Source: Streptococcus dysgalactiae subsp. dysgalactiae
GTDB taxonomy: Bacteria; Bacillota; Bacilli; Lactobacillales; Streptococcaceae
Direction of reading: 5' to 3'
Assembly (NCBI RefSeq): GCF_900459225.1
Contig: NZ_UHFH01000003.1
Span: forward strand, 898,501-962,500
Length of the DNA stretch: 64,000 nt
Under the pieces are notes generated by a model. It was given only the letters and a program-made list of their open reading frames with translations, was not told where the DNA came from and made no database searches. This document shows positions 20,850-28,067 of the stretch, one piece after another (the first letter of the stretch is position 1; each line of letters begins with the position of its first letter). The position numbers and the translations under genes are program-made.

Positions 20850-21930
20850 TTTAAAACAGCAAATTTCAAGTCCAAGTTAGCTACTTTGCCAAAATTCTCT
20901 GGGTGATTTGTAACCTAGTATTTTCTTTGGATAGTTATTTATCCAATTTTCAATGCATGCGACTTGTTGCTGGGTCGCATTTTTACTTCCCTTAGACCAC
21001 CAACGGGGTATCAGCCTGTTATGATTTTTATTAGTCCCACGTTTCCACGATGCATAAGGATAAGCATAGTAAATGTGCTCGGGATTAAAAACTTCAGCTA
21101 ATGGACTGAATTCATCCCCGTTGTCTGCTTTGATAGAGTTAATCTGATACTCTTTAAGAATAGCTTTTAGCGCTTGGTTCACAGAAGAATCCGACTTGTC
21201 AGGAATGAGGCGAATGAGTTGATAGCGACTCTTTGTGTCGGTTAGGGTCAGTAGACACTCATTTTTAGCTCGTGACTGAATAACGGTATCAATCTCAAAG
21301 TCTCCAAAATGCTCACGCTTATTAATGCTCTCTGATCGCACCTCGATAGATTTTCCAGCAGGCTTAAAGTCAAGACTGGCTTGTTTTTTATTAGCTTTCA
21401 CTTTGCGAGAATAGAGCGTGTCAGATTCGGTAAATCTTAAGTGCCCATGAAGAATCCAGTAATAGATGGTTGCAATAGGAACCTTAATCCCTTTTGTTTT
21501 GACCATCATTTCAGGAGAGTATCTGTGTTTGATGTAGTGAGTTATCTTTTCTTTGAGTCCCTTGGTTAGGGAGACCTGTTTAACAGAACGTTTGCGATTG
21601 TTTTGATAAGCTTTTTGAGCGAAATCAGCTGAGTAGAGTACTTCAAATTTCCCTTTACAAACTTGTTGTCTCACTTGTCCACGTTTAACTTCATTGATAG
21701 TGGTTTGAGGAGCTTTAGCTAATCTTCCAGCAATGTCACGATTTGAATAGTCTTCGTGGAACTAACGTTCAATGTTTCTGCGATCAGCTAGTGTCAATTG
21801 TTTCCCTTTGGGTGTATAATAGTTTTGCATCTCGGAGTCTTTCTAATTGTTGTTGTGATAAACTACAATTATATCTCTCTGAGATGTTTTTTCATACTCT
21901 CAACTGGTTAACTTCATTTTAGAACTTTCA
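20850..21930 (-). mobile_element. IS1239-like insertion sequence (IS30 family)
   Basis: An IS30-family element whose transposase gene runs on the minus strand (20877-21830), inserted between clpL and the rplJ promoter. The element's ends are approximate: I saw only a weak inverted similarity near 20850 and 21920 and no certain target duplication. Reading away from both neighbours, it separates them but breaks no gene. Confidence 0.6.
20877..21830 (-). pseudogene. IS30-family transposase with internal stop
   Basis: The frame runs 318 codons from the ATG at 21830 (MQNYYTPKGKQLTLADRRNI) to the TAA at 20877 and is intact except for one TAG at codon 23 (21762-21764), where relatives have Trp (ERWFHEDYSNR). 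The N-terminal helix-turn-helix (TTINEVKRGQ) and the DDE core are present: GDFEIDTVIQ, KADNGDEFSPLAE and the C-terminal IENWINNYPKKILGYKSPREF. A restart at 21674 could give a 265-residue product lacking the DNA-binding part. Probably inactive. Confidence 0.8.
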
Positions 21931-21975
21931 GCCCAAGCAGCTAAATGAAAAGGTTAATTTTTTTAGATTTTTCTA

Positions 21976-22004
21976 TTGACAACTAAACATTAAAACGGTA
22001 TACT
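21976..22004 (+). promoter_or_regulatory. rplJL promoter
   Basis: Consensus TTGACA (21976-21981), a 17-base spacer and TATACT (21999-22004), as expected for a ribosomal protein operon. Confidence 0.85.
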
Positions 22005-22024
22005 GATTAAGGTTTGATAAAAAC

Positions 22025-22150
22025 TGACCTAAGACAGCAGGGGAGCGTGCTCATAATATTCCTGCCGAGGCACAAAACGTAATTAGAAAAATAACGTATT
22101 TGTACTTTCGTGTCTAGGTTTAGGTGCGATTTTTTTGTACCTAGCCCAAA
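22025..22150 (+). ncRNA. L10 leader, autoregulatory RNA of rplJ-rplL
   Basis: The leader has the conserved L10-binding parts: AAGACAGCAGGGGAGCG, then ATTCCTGCCGAGGCA, then a terminal stem CTAGGTTTAGGTGCGA / TTTTTTTGTACCTAG just before the ribosome site. L10(L12)4 binding to such leaders represses its own operon in Firmicutes. Identified by motif order and position, not by a covariance search. Confidence 0.8.
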
Positions 22151-22172
22151 AATAAAAACGGAGGTAAAACTA

Positions 22173-22673
22173 ATGAGTGAAGCAATTATTGCTAAAAAAG
22201 CTGAACAAGTCGAACTTATTGCTGAGAAAATGAAAGCAGCAGCAAGTATCGTTGTTGTTGATTCACGTGGTCTTACAGTTGATCAAGATACTGTTCTTCG
22301 TCGTTCACTTCGTGAAAGTGGCGTTGAGTTTAAAGTTATCAAAAACTCAATTTTGACTCGTGCAGCTGAAAAAGCAGGTCTTGATGAGTTGAAAGACGTA
22401 TTCGTAGGACCATCTGCAGTAGCATTTTCTAACGAAGATGTTATTGCACCAGCTAAAGTTATCAATGACTTTGCAAAAACTGCTGACGCACTTGAAATCA
22501 AAGGTGGTGCAATCGAAGGCGCTGTTTCTTCAAAAGAAGAAATCCAAGCACTTGCAACATTGCCAAACCGCGAAGGAATGCTTTCTATGCTTCTTTCTGT
22601 ACTTCAAGCTCCAGTCCGCAACGTTGCATACGCTGTCAAAGCTGTTGCAGAAAACAAAGAAGGCGCTGCTTAA
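22173..22673 (+). CDS. rplJ: 50S ribosomal protein L10
   Basis: A 166-residue protein forming the base of the ribosomal stalk; binds 23S rRNA and L7/L12 dimers. It starts [20 protein letters not shown] after CGGAGG; the longer frame from 22110 runs through the leader RNA and is not used. The C-terminal helix that binds L7/L12 is present ([20 protein letters not shown]). Followed 64 bases later by rplL. Codon use is strongly biased, as in highly expressed genes. Confidence 0.97.
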   Translation: MSEAIIAKKAEQVELIAEKMKAAASIVVVDSRGLTVDQDTVLRRSLRESGVEFKVIKNSILTRAAEKAGLDELKDVFVGPSAVAFSNEDVIAPAKVINDFAKTADALEIKGGAIEGAVSSKEEIQALATLPNREGMLSMLLSVLQAPVRNVAYAVKAVAENKEGAA

Positions 22674-22737
22674 GTCGTCTCAAAGTAGCTTAAGGCTACA
22701 CTTAACATTTTAAATTAATTATTTGGAGGAAATAACA

Positions 22738-23103
22738 ATGGCATTGAACATTGAAAACATTATTGCTGAAATTAAAGAAGCTTCAATCCTTGAGCTTAAC
22801 GATCTTGTAAAAGCTATCGAAGAAGAATTTGGTGTAACTGCAGCTGCTCCTGTAGCTGTAGCTGCTGCTGGTGGTGCTGAAGAAGCTGCTAAAGATTCAT
22901 TCGACGTTGAATTGACATCTGCTGGCGACAAAAAAGTTGGCGTTATCAAAGCTGTTCGTGAAATCACAGGTCTTGGTCTTAAAGAAGCTAAAGGTCTTGT
23001 TGATGGAGCACCTGCTAACGTTAAAGAAGGCGTTGCTGCTGCAGAAGCTGAAGAAATCAAAGCTAAACTTGAAGAAGCTGGAGCAACTATCACTCTTAAA
23101 TAA
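22738..23103 (+). CDS. rplL: 50S ribosomal protein L7/L12; ICE integration target
   Basis: A 121-residue stalk protein that recruits translation factors. N-terminal dimer domain, alanine-rich hinge ([17 protein letters not shown], about residues 37-53) and C-terminal domain [19 protein letters not shown]. Starts after TTTGGAGG. Its 3' end is the known integration site of the ICESa2603 family; here the last codons (ending ITLK, TAA) are intact, and ICE genes begin beyond, so the gene stays functional after integration. Confidence 0.97.
   Translation: MALNIENIIAEIKEASILELNDLVKAIEEEFGVTAAAPVAVAAAGGAEEAAKDSFDVELTSAGDKKVGVIKAVREITGLGLKEAKGLVDGAPANVKEGVAAAEAEEIKAKLEEAGATITLK
23086..23103. other. 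probable left attachment site (attL) of the ICE
   Basis: The last bases of rplL, ACTATCACTCTTAAATAA, lie where ICESa2603-family elements recombine, and their reported core resembles CTCTTAAATAA. All genes to the right are + strand ICE genes. The matching right copy would be outside this window, so the exact core cannot be fixed here. Confidence 0.6.
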
Positions 23104-23200
23104 GAAGCACATAGCAATTTGAGAGCGGAAGCCCGATTTACCAGTCTTTTAGAGCTTATAGCGATTTAGAGAAACTGATAAATTGATTTGGTTTCCTGCC

Positions 23201-23240
23201 AAAAATCCTGCCAAAAAAACTTTGGCAGGATTTTTGTTTT
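23201..23240 (+). terminator. terminator after rplL (inside ICE left end)
   Basis: AAAAATCCTGCCAAA (23201-23215) and TTTGGCAGGATTTTT (23221-23235) form a perfect 15-bp stem with a 5-base loop, then GTTTTT. It ends the rplJL transcript after integration. The 97 bases between rplL and this hairpin hold no gene. Confidence 0.92.
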
Positions 23241-23309
23241 TATATAAATAAACTGTGCAAAGTTGCTATTTCTTAAACATTCTTATTACTAGGAATATAT
23301 TTTTACGTG

Positions 23310-23346
23310 AGCGAGAACATTTTAATAAGTGTTCTCGCTTTTTTTA
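23310..23346 (+). terminator. terminator before first ICE gene
   Basis: AGCGAGAACA (23310-23319) pairs with TGTTCTCGCT (23330-23339), then TTTTTTT. It is only about 15 bases ahead of the ribosome site of the next gene, so it acts either as a second stop for rplL transcripts or as an attenuator of the ICE genes. Confidence 0.8.
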
Positions 23347-23363
23347 TTTTCAGGAGGAAAATC

Positions 23364-23537
23364 ATGCAAAAGAATGAACAGTCATCACGACAAATTGTGA
23401 TGTGTCATCTCATGGCTATCATGCGAATCGATATTGAGAAAGCGACATGGATAGTTGGTGAGATGGAAGATTCTGGCTTAATCCAGTTTGATGACATGGG
23501 GAATGTTGGTCTGTTAGTGTTGGAGGGACAATCATGA
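23364..23537 (+). CDS. small ICE protein upstream of repA
   Basis: A 57-residue protein (MQKNEQSSRQIVMCHLMAIM...) behind a strong CAGGAGG site; its stop overlaps the start of the next gene by 4 bases, so the two are coupled. Its order of helices (IDIEKATWIVGEMEDSGLIQF) suggests a small winged-helix or helix-turn-helix regulator, but I do not recognise a named family. A longer frame from 23307 runs through the terminator hairpin and is rejected. Confidence 0.6.
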   Translation: MQKNEQSSRQIVMCHLMAIMRIDIEKATWIVGEMEDSGLIQFDDMGNVGLLVLEGQS

Positions 23538-24358
23538 AACGTATCACCGCAAATCACTATCAAACGTCAGAGCGTTATTATAAGCTCCCTAAACTCTTAT
23601 TTGAGAGCGAACGCTACAAGGATATGAAACTAGAAGTTAAGATTGCTTATGCTGTTCTAAAAGACCGTTTGGAATTGTCATTAAGTAGAGGGTGGATAGA
23701 TGAAGATGGAGCTATTTATTTGGTCTATTCCAACTCCAAACTCATGGCACTACTTGGCTGTTCCAAGTCAAAATTATTGACGATTAAGAAAACCTTACGA
23801 GAGTATGGTTTGATAGATGAAGTCCAACAATCTTCCAGTGAAAAAGGACGTTTGGCGAATAAAATTTACTTAGGTGAGTTGGAACATGAACCTACCCCAG
23901 TCTCAAATTCAGACGGGGGTGGTGTTCAAAAAATACTAGGGGGGTATCAAAATCAGCCGGGGCCGGTCTTAGATTCAGCCACTAGTGAGACTGAAGTTAG
24001 TGAGACTGATATGAGTGAAACTAAAGAGAGTGAGTCAGTCATTGAGGACGAGGAGGAGAAAGAAAGTCTAACAAGTAAGAAAAATGACAATGACAATTTT
24101 CAACGTAAAGTAGACCGAGTCACAAGATACGACAGAGATTACATTTGGGGCTTGGTACATGATCAGTTGAGACAAGTTGGTCTATCACAGGATGCTAGTG
24201 ATTATGCCATGATTTATTTTGATCATCGGTATCAGTACGCTTTAGAGAATATGAGGTTTGCGGACAGAACAGAAACGATAGCGGAATACGTCTTTAATGG
24301 CGTCTTATCCGAATGGACCAAGGTCCAACGCTTAAAAGAACTAAAAGGGGGTGAGTAA
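23534..24358 (+). CDS. RepA_N-type replication initiator protein
   Basis: A 274-residue protein. The N-terminal 100 residues (YYKLPKLLFESERYKDMKLE, then SNSKLMALLGCSKSKLLTIK) match the RepA_N domain of initiators found on Gram-positive plasmids and on ICEs of this family, where it is thought to start plasmid-like replication of the excised circle. The middle (about 120-190) is acidic and rich in Ser, Thr and Glu (SETEVSETDMSETKES), a flexible linker. The C-terminal 80 residues form a second small domain. Coupled to the upstream small gene by a 4-base overlap. Origin sequences within repA genes are common; I see no clear iterons here. Confidence 0.8.
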   Translation: MKRITANHYQTSERYYKLPKLLFESERYKDMKLEVKIAYAVLKDRLELSLSRGWIDEDGAIYLVYSNSKLMALLGCSKSKLLTIKKTLREYGLIDEVQQSSSEKGRLANKIYLGELEHEPTPVSNSDGGGVQKILGGYQNQPGPVLDSATSETEVSETDMSETKESESVIEDEEEKESLTSKKNDNDNFQRKVDRVTRYDRDYIWGLVHDQLRQVGLSQDASDYAMIYFDHRYQYALENMRFADRTETIAEYVFNGVLSEWTKVQRLKELKGGE

Positions 24359-24359
24359 G

Positions 24360-24455
24360 ATGTTTTGGTGGATATTATTAGGTATTTGGGGATTAGGAAT
24401 GATTTGGTTCATTTTTGAACTTATCACTGCCCCAGAAATGAAAGATCATTATTAA
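24360..24455 (+). CDS. 31-residue membrane microprotein
   Basis: ATG at 24360, one base after the repA stop and behind its AAGGGGGTGA, gives MFWWILLGIWGLGMIWFIFE followed by LITAPEMKDHY. One membrane segment makes up most of the protein. Position and ribosome site support translation; the function is unknown. A terminator hairpin follows at once. Confidence 0.55.
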   Translation: MFWWILLGIWGLGMIWFIFELITAPEMKDHY

Positions 24456-24456
24456 G

Positions 24457-24495
24457 AAAGGACGTTACGGAAGAAGTAAGGTCCTTTTAGTTTTG
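24457..24495 (+). terminator. terminator-like hairpin before the methyltransferase
   Basis: AAAGGAC (24457-24463) pairs with GTCCTTT (24481-24487), then TTAGTTTTG. A 7-bp stem with a 17-base loop, moderate strength. Confidence 0.5.
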
Positions 24496-24514
24496 TCAGA
24501 AAGGAATGTGAGAC

Positions 24515-25870
24515 ATGAAGTTTTTAGATTTGTTTGCAGGAATTGGAGGCTTTCGACTGGGGTTAACTCGTCAAGGCCATGAGTGTATTGGCTTTTGTGA
24601 GATTGATAAGTTTGCGAGGAAATCTTACAAGGCCATCTATGAGACCGAAGGAGAAATAGAATTTCATGACATTAGACAAGTCACAGACCAAGACTTTAGA
24701 CAACTTAGAGGGCAAGTGGACATCATCTGTGGGGGATTCCCTTGCCAGGCATTTTCACTCGCAGGCAGACGATTGGGATTTGAGGATACTAGGGGAACTT
24801 TGTTCTTCGAGATTGCTCGAGCGGCCAAACAGATCCAACCACGTTTTTTATTCCTCGAAAATGTCAAGGGCTTACTCAGTCACGACAAGGGAAAGACATT
24901 TCGAACAATCCTCACCACATTGGATGAGTTGGGGTATGATGTTGAATGGCAGGTGCTTAACAGTAAAGATTTCCAAGTGCCGCAAAACCGGGAAAGAATT
25001 TTTATTATCGGACATTCTAGAAGATTCCGTCCCCGATTCCTATTTCCTCTCAGAGGAGAAAACAGCTCAGCTAGTCTTGAACGATTAGGTAATGTTAATC
25101 CATCAGGAAATGGCATGAATGGGGAAGTCTATTTATCATGTGGACTAGTACCAACCTTAACCAGAGGAAAAGGTGAAGGAACTAAAATTGCCATTCCAGT
25201 TTTAACCCCTGATAGGCTAGAAAAACGCCAACATGGGAGACGATTTAAGGGCAATCAAGACCCAATGTTCACCCTAACTGGTCAAGATCGACATGGGGTA
25301 GTTGTCGCAGGAACTCTGCCAACTTCTTTTATCCAAACTGGACGAGTCTATGACCTTTCAGGGCTTTCTCCAACGTTGACAACCATGCAAGGAGGGGATA
25401 AAGTTCCTAAGATTCTCTGTCGTGAAGAAGTGCCACAATTGAAAATTAGGGAAGCGACCAAACTAGGCTATACCAAGGCAATAGTCGGAGATTCTGTCAA
25501 CCTTGCTTACCCAGAGTCTTCCAAGCGCAGAGGACGAGTAGGAAAAGGTATCGCCAATACCTTAACCACTTCTGACAATATGGGAGTGGTTGTTGCTGCT
25601 TTGGAATACCGTAAGGACAAGTGGTATGAAGTGACTGGAATAATCCTAGATGGAAAACTGTATCGGTTGAGAATCAGACGCCTAACACCTAGAGAATGTT
25701 TTAGACTTCAGGGGTTTCCTGATTGGGCTTACGACAGAGCGGAGAGGGTATCCAGTAAAAGCCAGTTGTATAAACAAGCAGGCAATAGCGTAACCGTCAC
25801 CGTTATCGAGGCCATTGCTAGAGAATTTAGAAAGATTGAAGAGGAAGAAAAACATGAAATTATTACATAG
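24515..25870 (+). CDS. DNA (cytosine-5-)-methyltransferase, orphan
   Basis: A 451-residue C5-cytosine methyltransferase. Motif I LDLFAGIGGFRLGL (residue 3), motif IV GGFPCQAFSLAG with the catalytic Cys (about residue 76), motif VI ENVKGL, motif VIII QNRERIF, a long variable target-recognition part with several LTPTLT-like segments (about 200-370), and motifs IX-X RRLTPRECFRLQGFPDW and YKQAGNSVTVTVIEAI. No restriction endonuclease gene lies beside it, so it probably protects the ICE from host restriction or marks its DNA. The recognition site cannot be read from sequence. Confidence 0.92.
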   Translation: MKFLDLFAGIGGFRLGLTRQGHECIGFCEIDKFARKSYKAIYETEGEIEFHDIRQVTDQDFRQLRGQVDIICGGFPCQAFSLAGRRLGFEDTRGTLFFEIARAAKQIQPRFLFLENVKGLLSHDKGKTFRTILTTLDELGYDVEWQVLNSKDFQVPQNRERIFIIGHSRRFRPRFLFPLRGENSSASLERLGNVNPSGNGMNGEVYLSCGLVPTLTRGKGEGTKIAIPVLTPDRLEKRQHGRRFKGNQDPMFTLTGQDRHGVVVAGTLPTSFIQTGRVYDLSGLSPTLTTMQGGDKVPKILCREEVPQLKIREATKLGYTKAIVGDSVNLAYPESSKRRGRVGKGIANTLTTSDNMGVVVAALEYRKDKWYEVTGIILDGKLYRLRIRRLTPRECFRLQGFPDWAYDRAERVSSKSQLYKQAGNSVTVTVIEAIAREFRKIEEEEKHEIIT

Positions 25871-26282
25871 TAAAAGTATTAGGAACTGCACAGAGCTAGA
25901 AGAAGCTATACATCAAGCAGAAGTGGAGAGATTTTCGGAAATGATTGCTTCTTTACCCAATTATGATTGTGACATTGATGTTACTTTTGAAGATGACTAC
26001 CACAAAGAAATGAATTATCCGTTAGCTTATGAGTCCAACTTACATCGTATTTTTGAGTTTATTGAAACCCAAGACATCAAAAATGGTGTTGATGCTTATC
26101 TAACGGATGAGAACAATCTCGCCTTTAGGGCATATGGGCAAGGCTATTCTTGGAATGATAAGAATGATGTCATCACCACATTAATAATAGTGAAGTGCTA
26201 CGGTGAAGGCATGTCACCTATTGATATGAGTAAGGTGTTTACTCCACCAACTCAAGCATTAGAGAAGGAGCTATCTGTGTAG
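25854..26282 (+). CDS. unrecognised ICE protein
   Basis: A 142-residue acidic protein whose ATG (25854) lies within the last codons of the methyltransferase gene, after a GAGGAAGAAAA site. No signal peptide or membrane segment. It contains a region EDDYHKEMNYPLAYESNLH and YLTDENNLAFRAYGQGYSW, and I do not recognise a family. The overlap with the methyltransferase suggests co-expression. Confidence 0.6.
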   Translation: MKLLHSKSIRNCTELEEAIHQAEVERFSEMIASLPNYDCDIDVTFEDDYHKEMNYPLAYESNLHRIFEFIETQDIKNGVDAYLTDENNLAFRAYGQGYSWNDKNDVITTLIIVKCYGEGMSPIDMSKVFTPPTQALEKELSV

Positions 26283-26291
26283 GAGGAAGCG

Positions 26292-26675
26292 ATGTTAGAA
26301 ATCTATTTAAGCCGAAATAACAGTCGGAATCAAAAACTCCTGTCTTTTTGTGACTCGCATGGTATTTCCTACTCCTGTAAAGAAGTGAGTCATCTATCAC
26401 GTGAGGAATTACTGAGGTTGTTTACCAAAAGCAGTGATTGTTTTACGCTCTTATCCCCCTCGCTACAACGATTTAAAGGTCATAGAAAGATGAAATTGAG
26501 TGAGTTAGTGACGGTGGTTCTACGGAAACCTGACCAGAATCTTCGTCTCCCAATTGTGGTTTGTGAGGATAACGTGTATCCCGATATGAGTTTAGAAGAA
26601 GCAAGGACCTTTCTTCCGAGAAGTCAAAAAGTGGTTTCCTTTCGTGAACATCTTTTTAAGGATCTGGTGACATAA
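26292..26675 (+). CDS. Spx/ArsC-like protein lacking the CXXC switch
   Basis: A 127-residue protein with the thioredoxin-like Spx/ArsC outline: beta-alpha start LEIYLSRNNSRNQKLLSFC, a central RNR-like helix region, then LRLPIVVCEDNVYPDMSLEE and FLPRSQKV, which line up with the LRRPIIxDE and RRFLPR segments of Spx. Spx has CXXC at residues 10-13; here that place reads NSRN, so the redox switch is absent. It may bind RNA polymerase alpha without redox control, or have another role. Starts after AGGAGGAAGCG. Confidence 0.65.
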   Translation: MLEIYLSRNNSRNQKLLSFCDSHGISYSCKEVSHLSREELLRLFTKSSDCFTLLSPSLQRFKGHRKMKLSELVTVVLRKPDQNLRLPIVVCEDNVYPDMSLEEARTFLPRSQKVVSFREHLFKDLVT

Positions 26676-26684
26676 GGAGGAGTT

Positions 26685-26918
26685 ATGAACGATCGTTTTT
26701 GGGAAAATTTGGAAATTATCGTTATGGAAAAAGGACTGTCATGGGCTGACCTTGCTCAACAGATGTTTAAGGGACAATACGTCTACCCTAGTGAGTTTAA
26801 GCGCCTCTACCAAACCTTTCGTCACTACAAATCTCATCGCCTCATGCCACAAGGCAAATGGGTGGAGAAAATAGTGAGTGTTTTAGAGATTGACTATGAA
26901 GATTTGTTTAGGAGATAG
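26685..26918 (+). CDS. small HTH-like protein
   Basis: A 77-residue protein. Segments LEIIVMEKGLSWADLAQQMF and KWVEKIVSVLEIDYEDLF resemble the first and last helices of an XRE-type helix-turn-helix domain, with an inserted basic loop (FKRLYQTFRHYKSHRL). It could be a DNA-binding regulator. Sits in a tight cluster: 9 bases after the Spx-like gene, 2 bases before the protease gene, with an AAGGAGG site. Confidence 0.6.
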   Translation: MNDRFWENLEIIVMEKGLSWADLAQQMFKGQYVYPSEFKRLYQTFRHYKSHRLMPQGKWVEKIVSVLEIDYEDLFRR

Positions 26919-26920
26919 CG

Positions 26921-27502
26921 ATGAAACGACTAGTAGTGATGTACGGAGCCATTCATGTCAATGTCTTCCTAGTGAGTGTGTACCTAGTTGGTTGGCTAAA
27001 TGGGGCATGGTTAACAGTTTTACAAGTGACGTTTCTAGCCCTGCTATTGTGGAGCTGGAAAAGGTTTAAGATACCGAAAAGAGACATATCTTTGAAGGAG
27101 AGAGGAATTTGGTTACTTGGCAGTCTTGGTGTCATGGTAAGTCTGGCTCTTATCATGAGTGCTCTATTTTCAGGAAGCGAACCAAACCAAGAAACGTTAG
27201 TGACTGTTCAAAATCAGATTCCTGTTTTCTCCTTTATTTTCTTTCTTCTTAATGCCAGTGTTGTGGAAGAAGTCTTTTATAGAGAGGTGTTGTGGGGAGT
27301 CTTACCTCAACCAGTGGTTCAAGTGTTGTTAGCGAGTTTTCTCTTTGCCTTAGCTCATCACCCCTCTAGTTTATTCACTTGGGTGCTTTATGGGAGTTTA
27401 GGTCTCACACTTGGTATGGTGAGAGGGCAAACAGACTGCTTGACGTCCGCACTTATTCACCTGTCTTGGAACGGAATTGTCTTTTTCCTATCTTTATTGT
27501 GA
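26921..27502 (+). CDS. CPBP-family intramembrane protease
   Basis: A 193-residue protein with about six membrane segments. Catalytic motifs of the CPBP (CAAX/Abi) family are visible: SVVEEVFYRE (EExxxR) near residue 113, FALAHH near 144 and ALIHLSWNG near 180, with His as metal ligands. Bacterial members protect against self-made bacteriocins or process peptides; here the role is unknown. Its stop codon lies within a repeat (27497-27515) also found at two other gene boundaries of this ICE. Confidence 0.85.
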   Translation: MKRLVVMYGAIHVNVFLVSVYLVGWLNGAWLTVLQVTFLALLLWSWKRFKIPKRDISLKERGIWLLGSLGVMVSLALIMSALFSGSEPNQETLVTVQNQIPVFSFIFFLLNASVVEEVFYREVLWGVLPQPVVQVLLASFLFALAHHPSSLFTWVLYGSLGLTLGMVRGQTDCLTSALIHLSWNGIVFFLSLL

Positions 27503-27514
27503 TACCAAAATCAA

Positions 27515-27550
27515 GGGTGCTTTCGTATCATGAAAGCACCCTATTGTTTT
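27515..27550 (+). terminator. terminator hairpin before the transfer genes
   Basis: GGGTGCTTTC (27515-27524) and GAAAGCACCC (27532-27541) form a perfect 10-bp stem with a 7-base loop, followed by TATTGTTTT. The stem extends with flanking CAAAATCAA / TTGTTTTG. It lies 26 bases before the next start codon. Confidence 0.75.
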
Positions 27551-27575
27551 GATGGGGAATCATATAAAGGAGGGA

Positions 27576-28067
27576 ATGATGTCATCCGAACAACAGGAAC
27601 GTCAAGCGATTCAATATGCGGAACGGAGTGCTATGTTTACGGTGAAGGTCCTTCTCAAACTCTTAGAGTGGTCAGCCAGACACGCCCTAGCACAAGACTC
27701 GGCTTATAAAGTTGGTGTTCAAAAGTTAGAAGAACTCCTTCAAAGTCCTTATGCTATTGAGTCGCTGAATATCTCAAAAGACATCTTGGATAAACCCGTT
27801 GATGTCGAAAAATTTAAGGAATTGGTGGAATCAGAAAACCTTCCTATTGCCATTAGTTGGCAAGGAGATTACCTTCATTTCTATGCTAAGGATAAGTCGC
27901 TCTTAGACAAGCACTTAGATGAGTTGCTTCAGAAGCTGGTTTCCAATCCAGAAAAACTGAAAGGGCTAACTATGGATAAAACTCTTGATGAGGAAATCGC
28001 ACAAGCCAAGGAACAGATTGTGATGTCAGAACCCTCTGCTGTGAAATCAAAGGAGGTCATTCTCTAA
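27576..28067 (+). CDS. DUF3801-like conjugation protein
   Basis: A 163-residue protein that precedes the coupling protein and overlaps its start by 1 base. It has an N-terminal helical part (MFTVKVLLKLLEWSARHALA), then PIAISWQGDYLHFYAKDKS, which fits the DUF3801 family that lies next to TraG/VirD4 in many Gram-positive ICEs. The start at 27576 or 27579 follows AAAGGAGGG; both are possible. Its exact role in transfer is not known. Confidence 0.7.
   Translation: MMSSEQQERQAIQYAERSAMFTVKVLLKLLEWSARHALAQDSAYKVGVQKLEELLQSPYAIESLNISKDILDKPVDVEKFKELVESENLPIAISWQGDYLHFYAKDKSLLDKHLDELLQKLVSNPEKLKGLTMDKTLDEEIAQAKEQIVMSEPSAVKSKEVIL

Noticed and set aside
22719..23117. 132-codon minus-strand ORF over rplL
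   Set aside because: Shadow of the codon-biased, alanine-rich rplL gene; no ribosome site or domain.
24666..25088. 140-codon alternative frame in the methyltransferase gene
   Set aside because: Lies wholly within a gene with complete catalytic motifs; no ribosome site.
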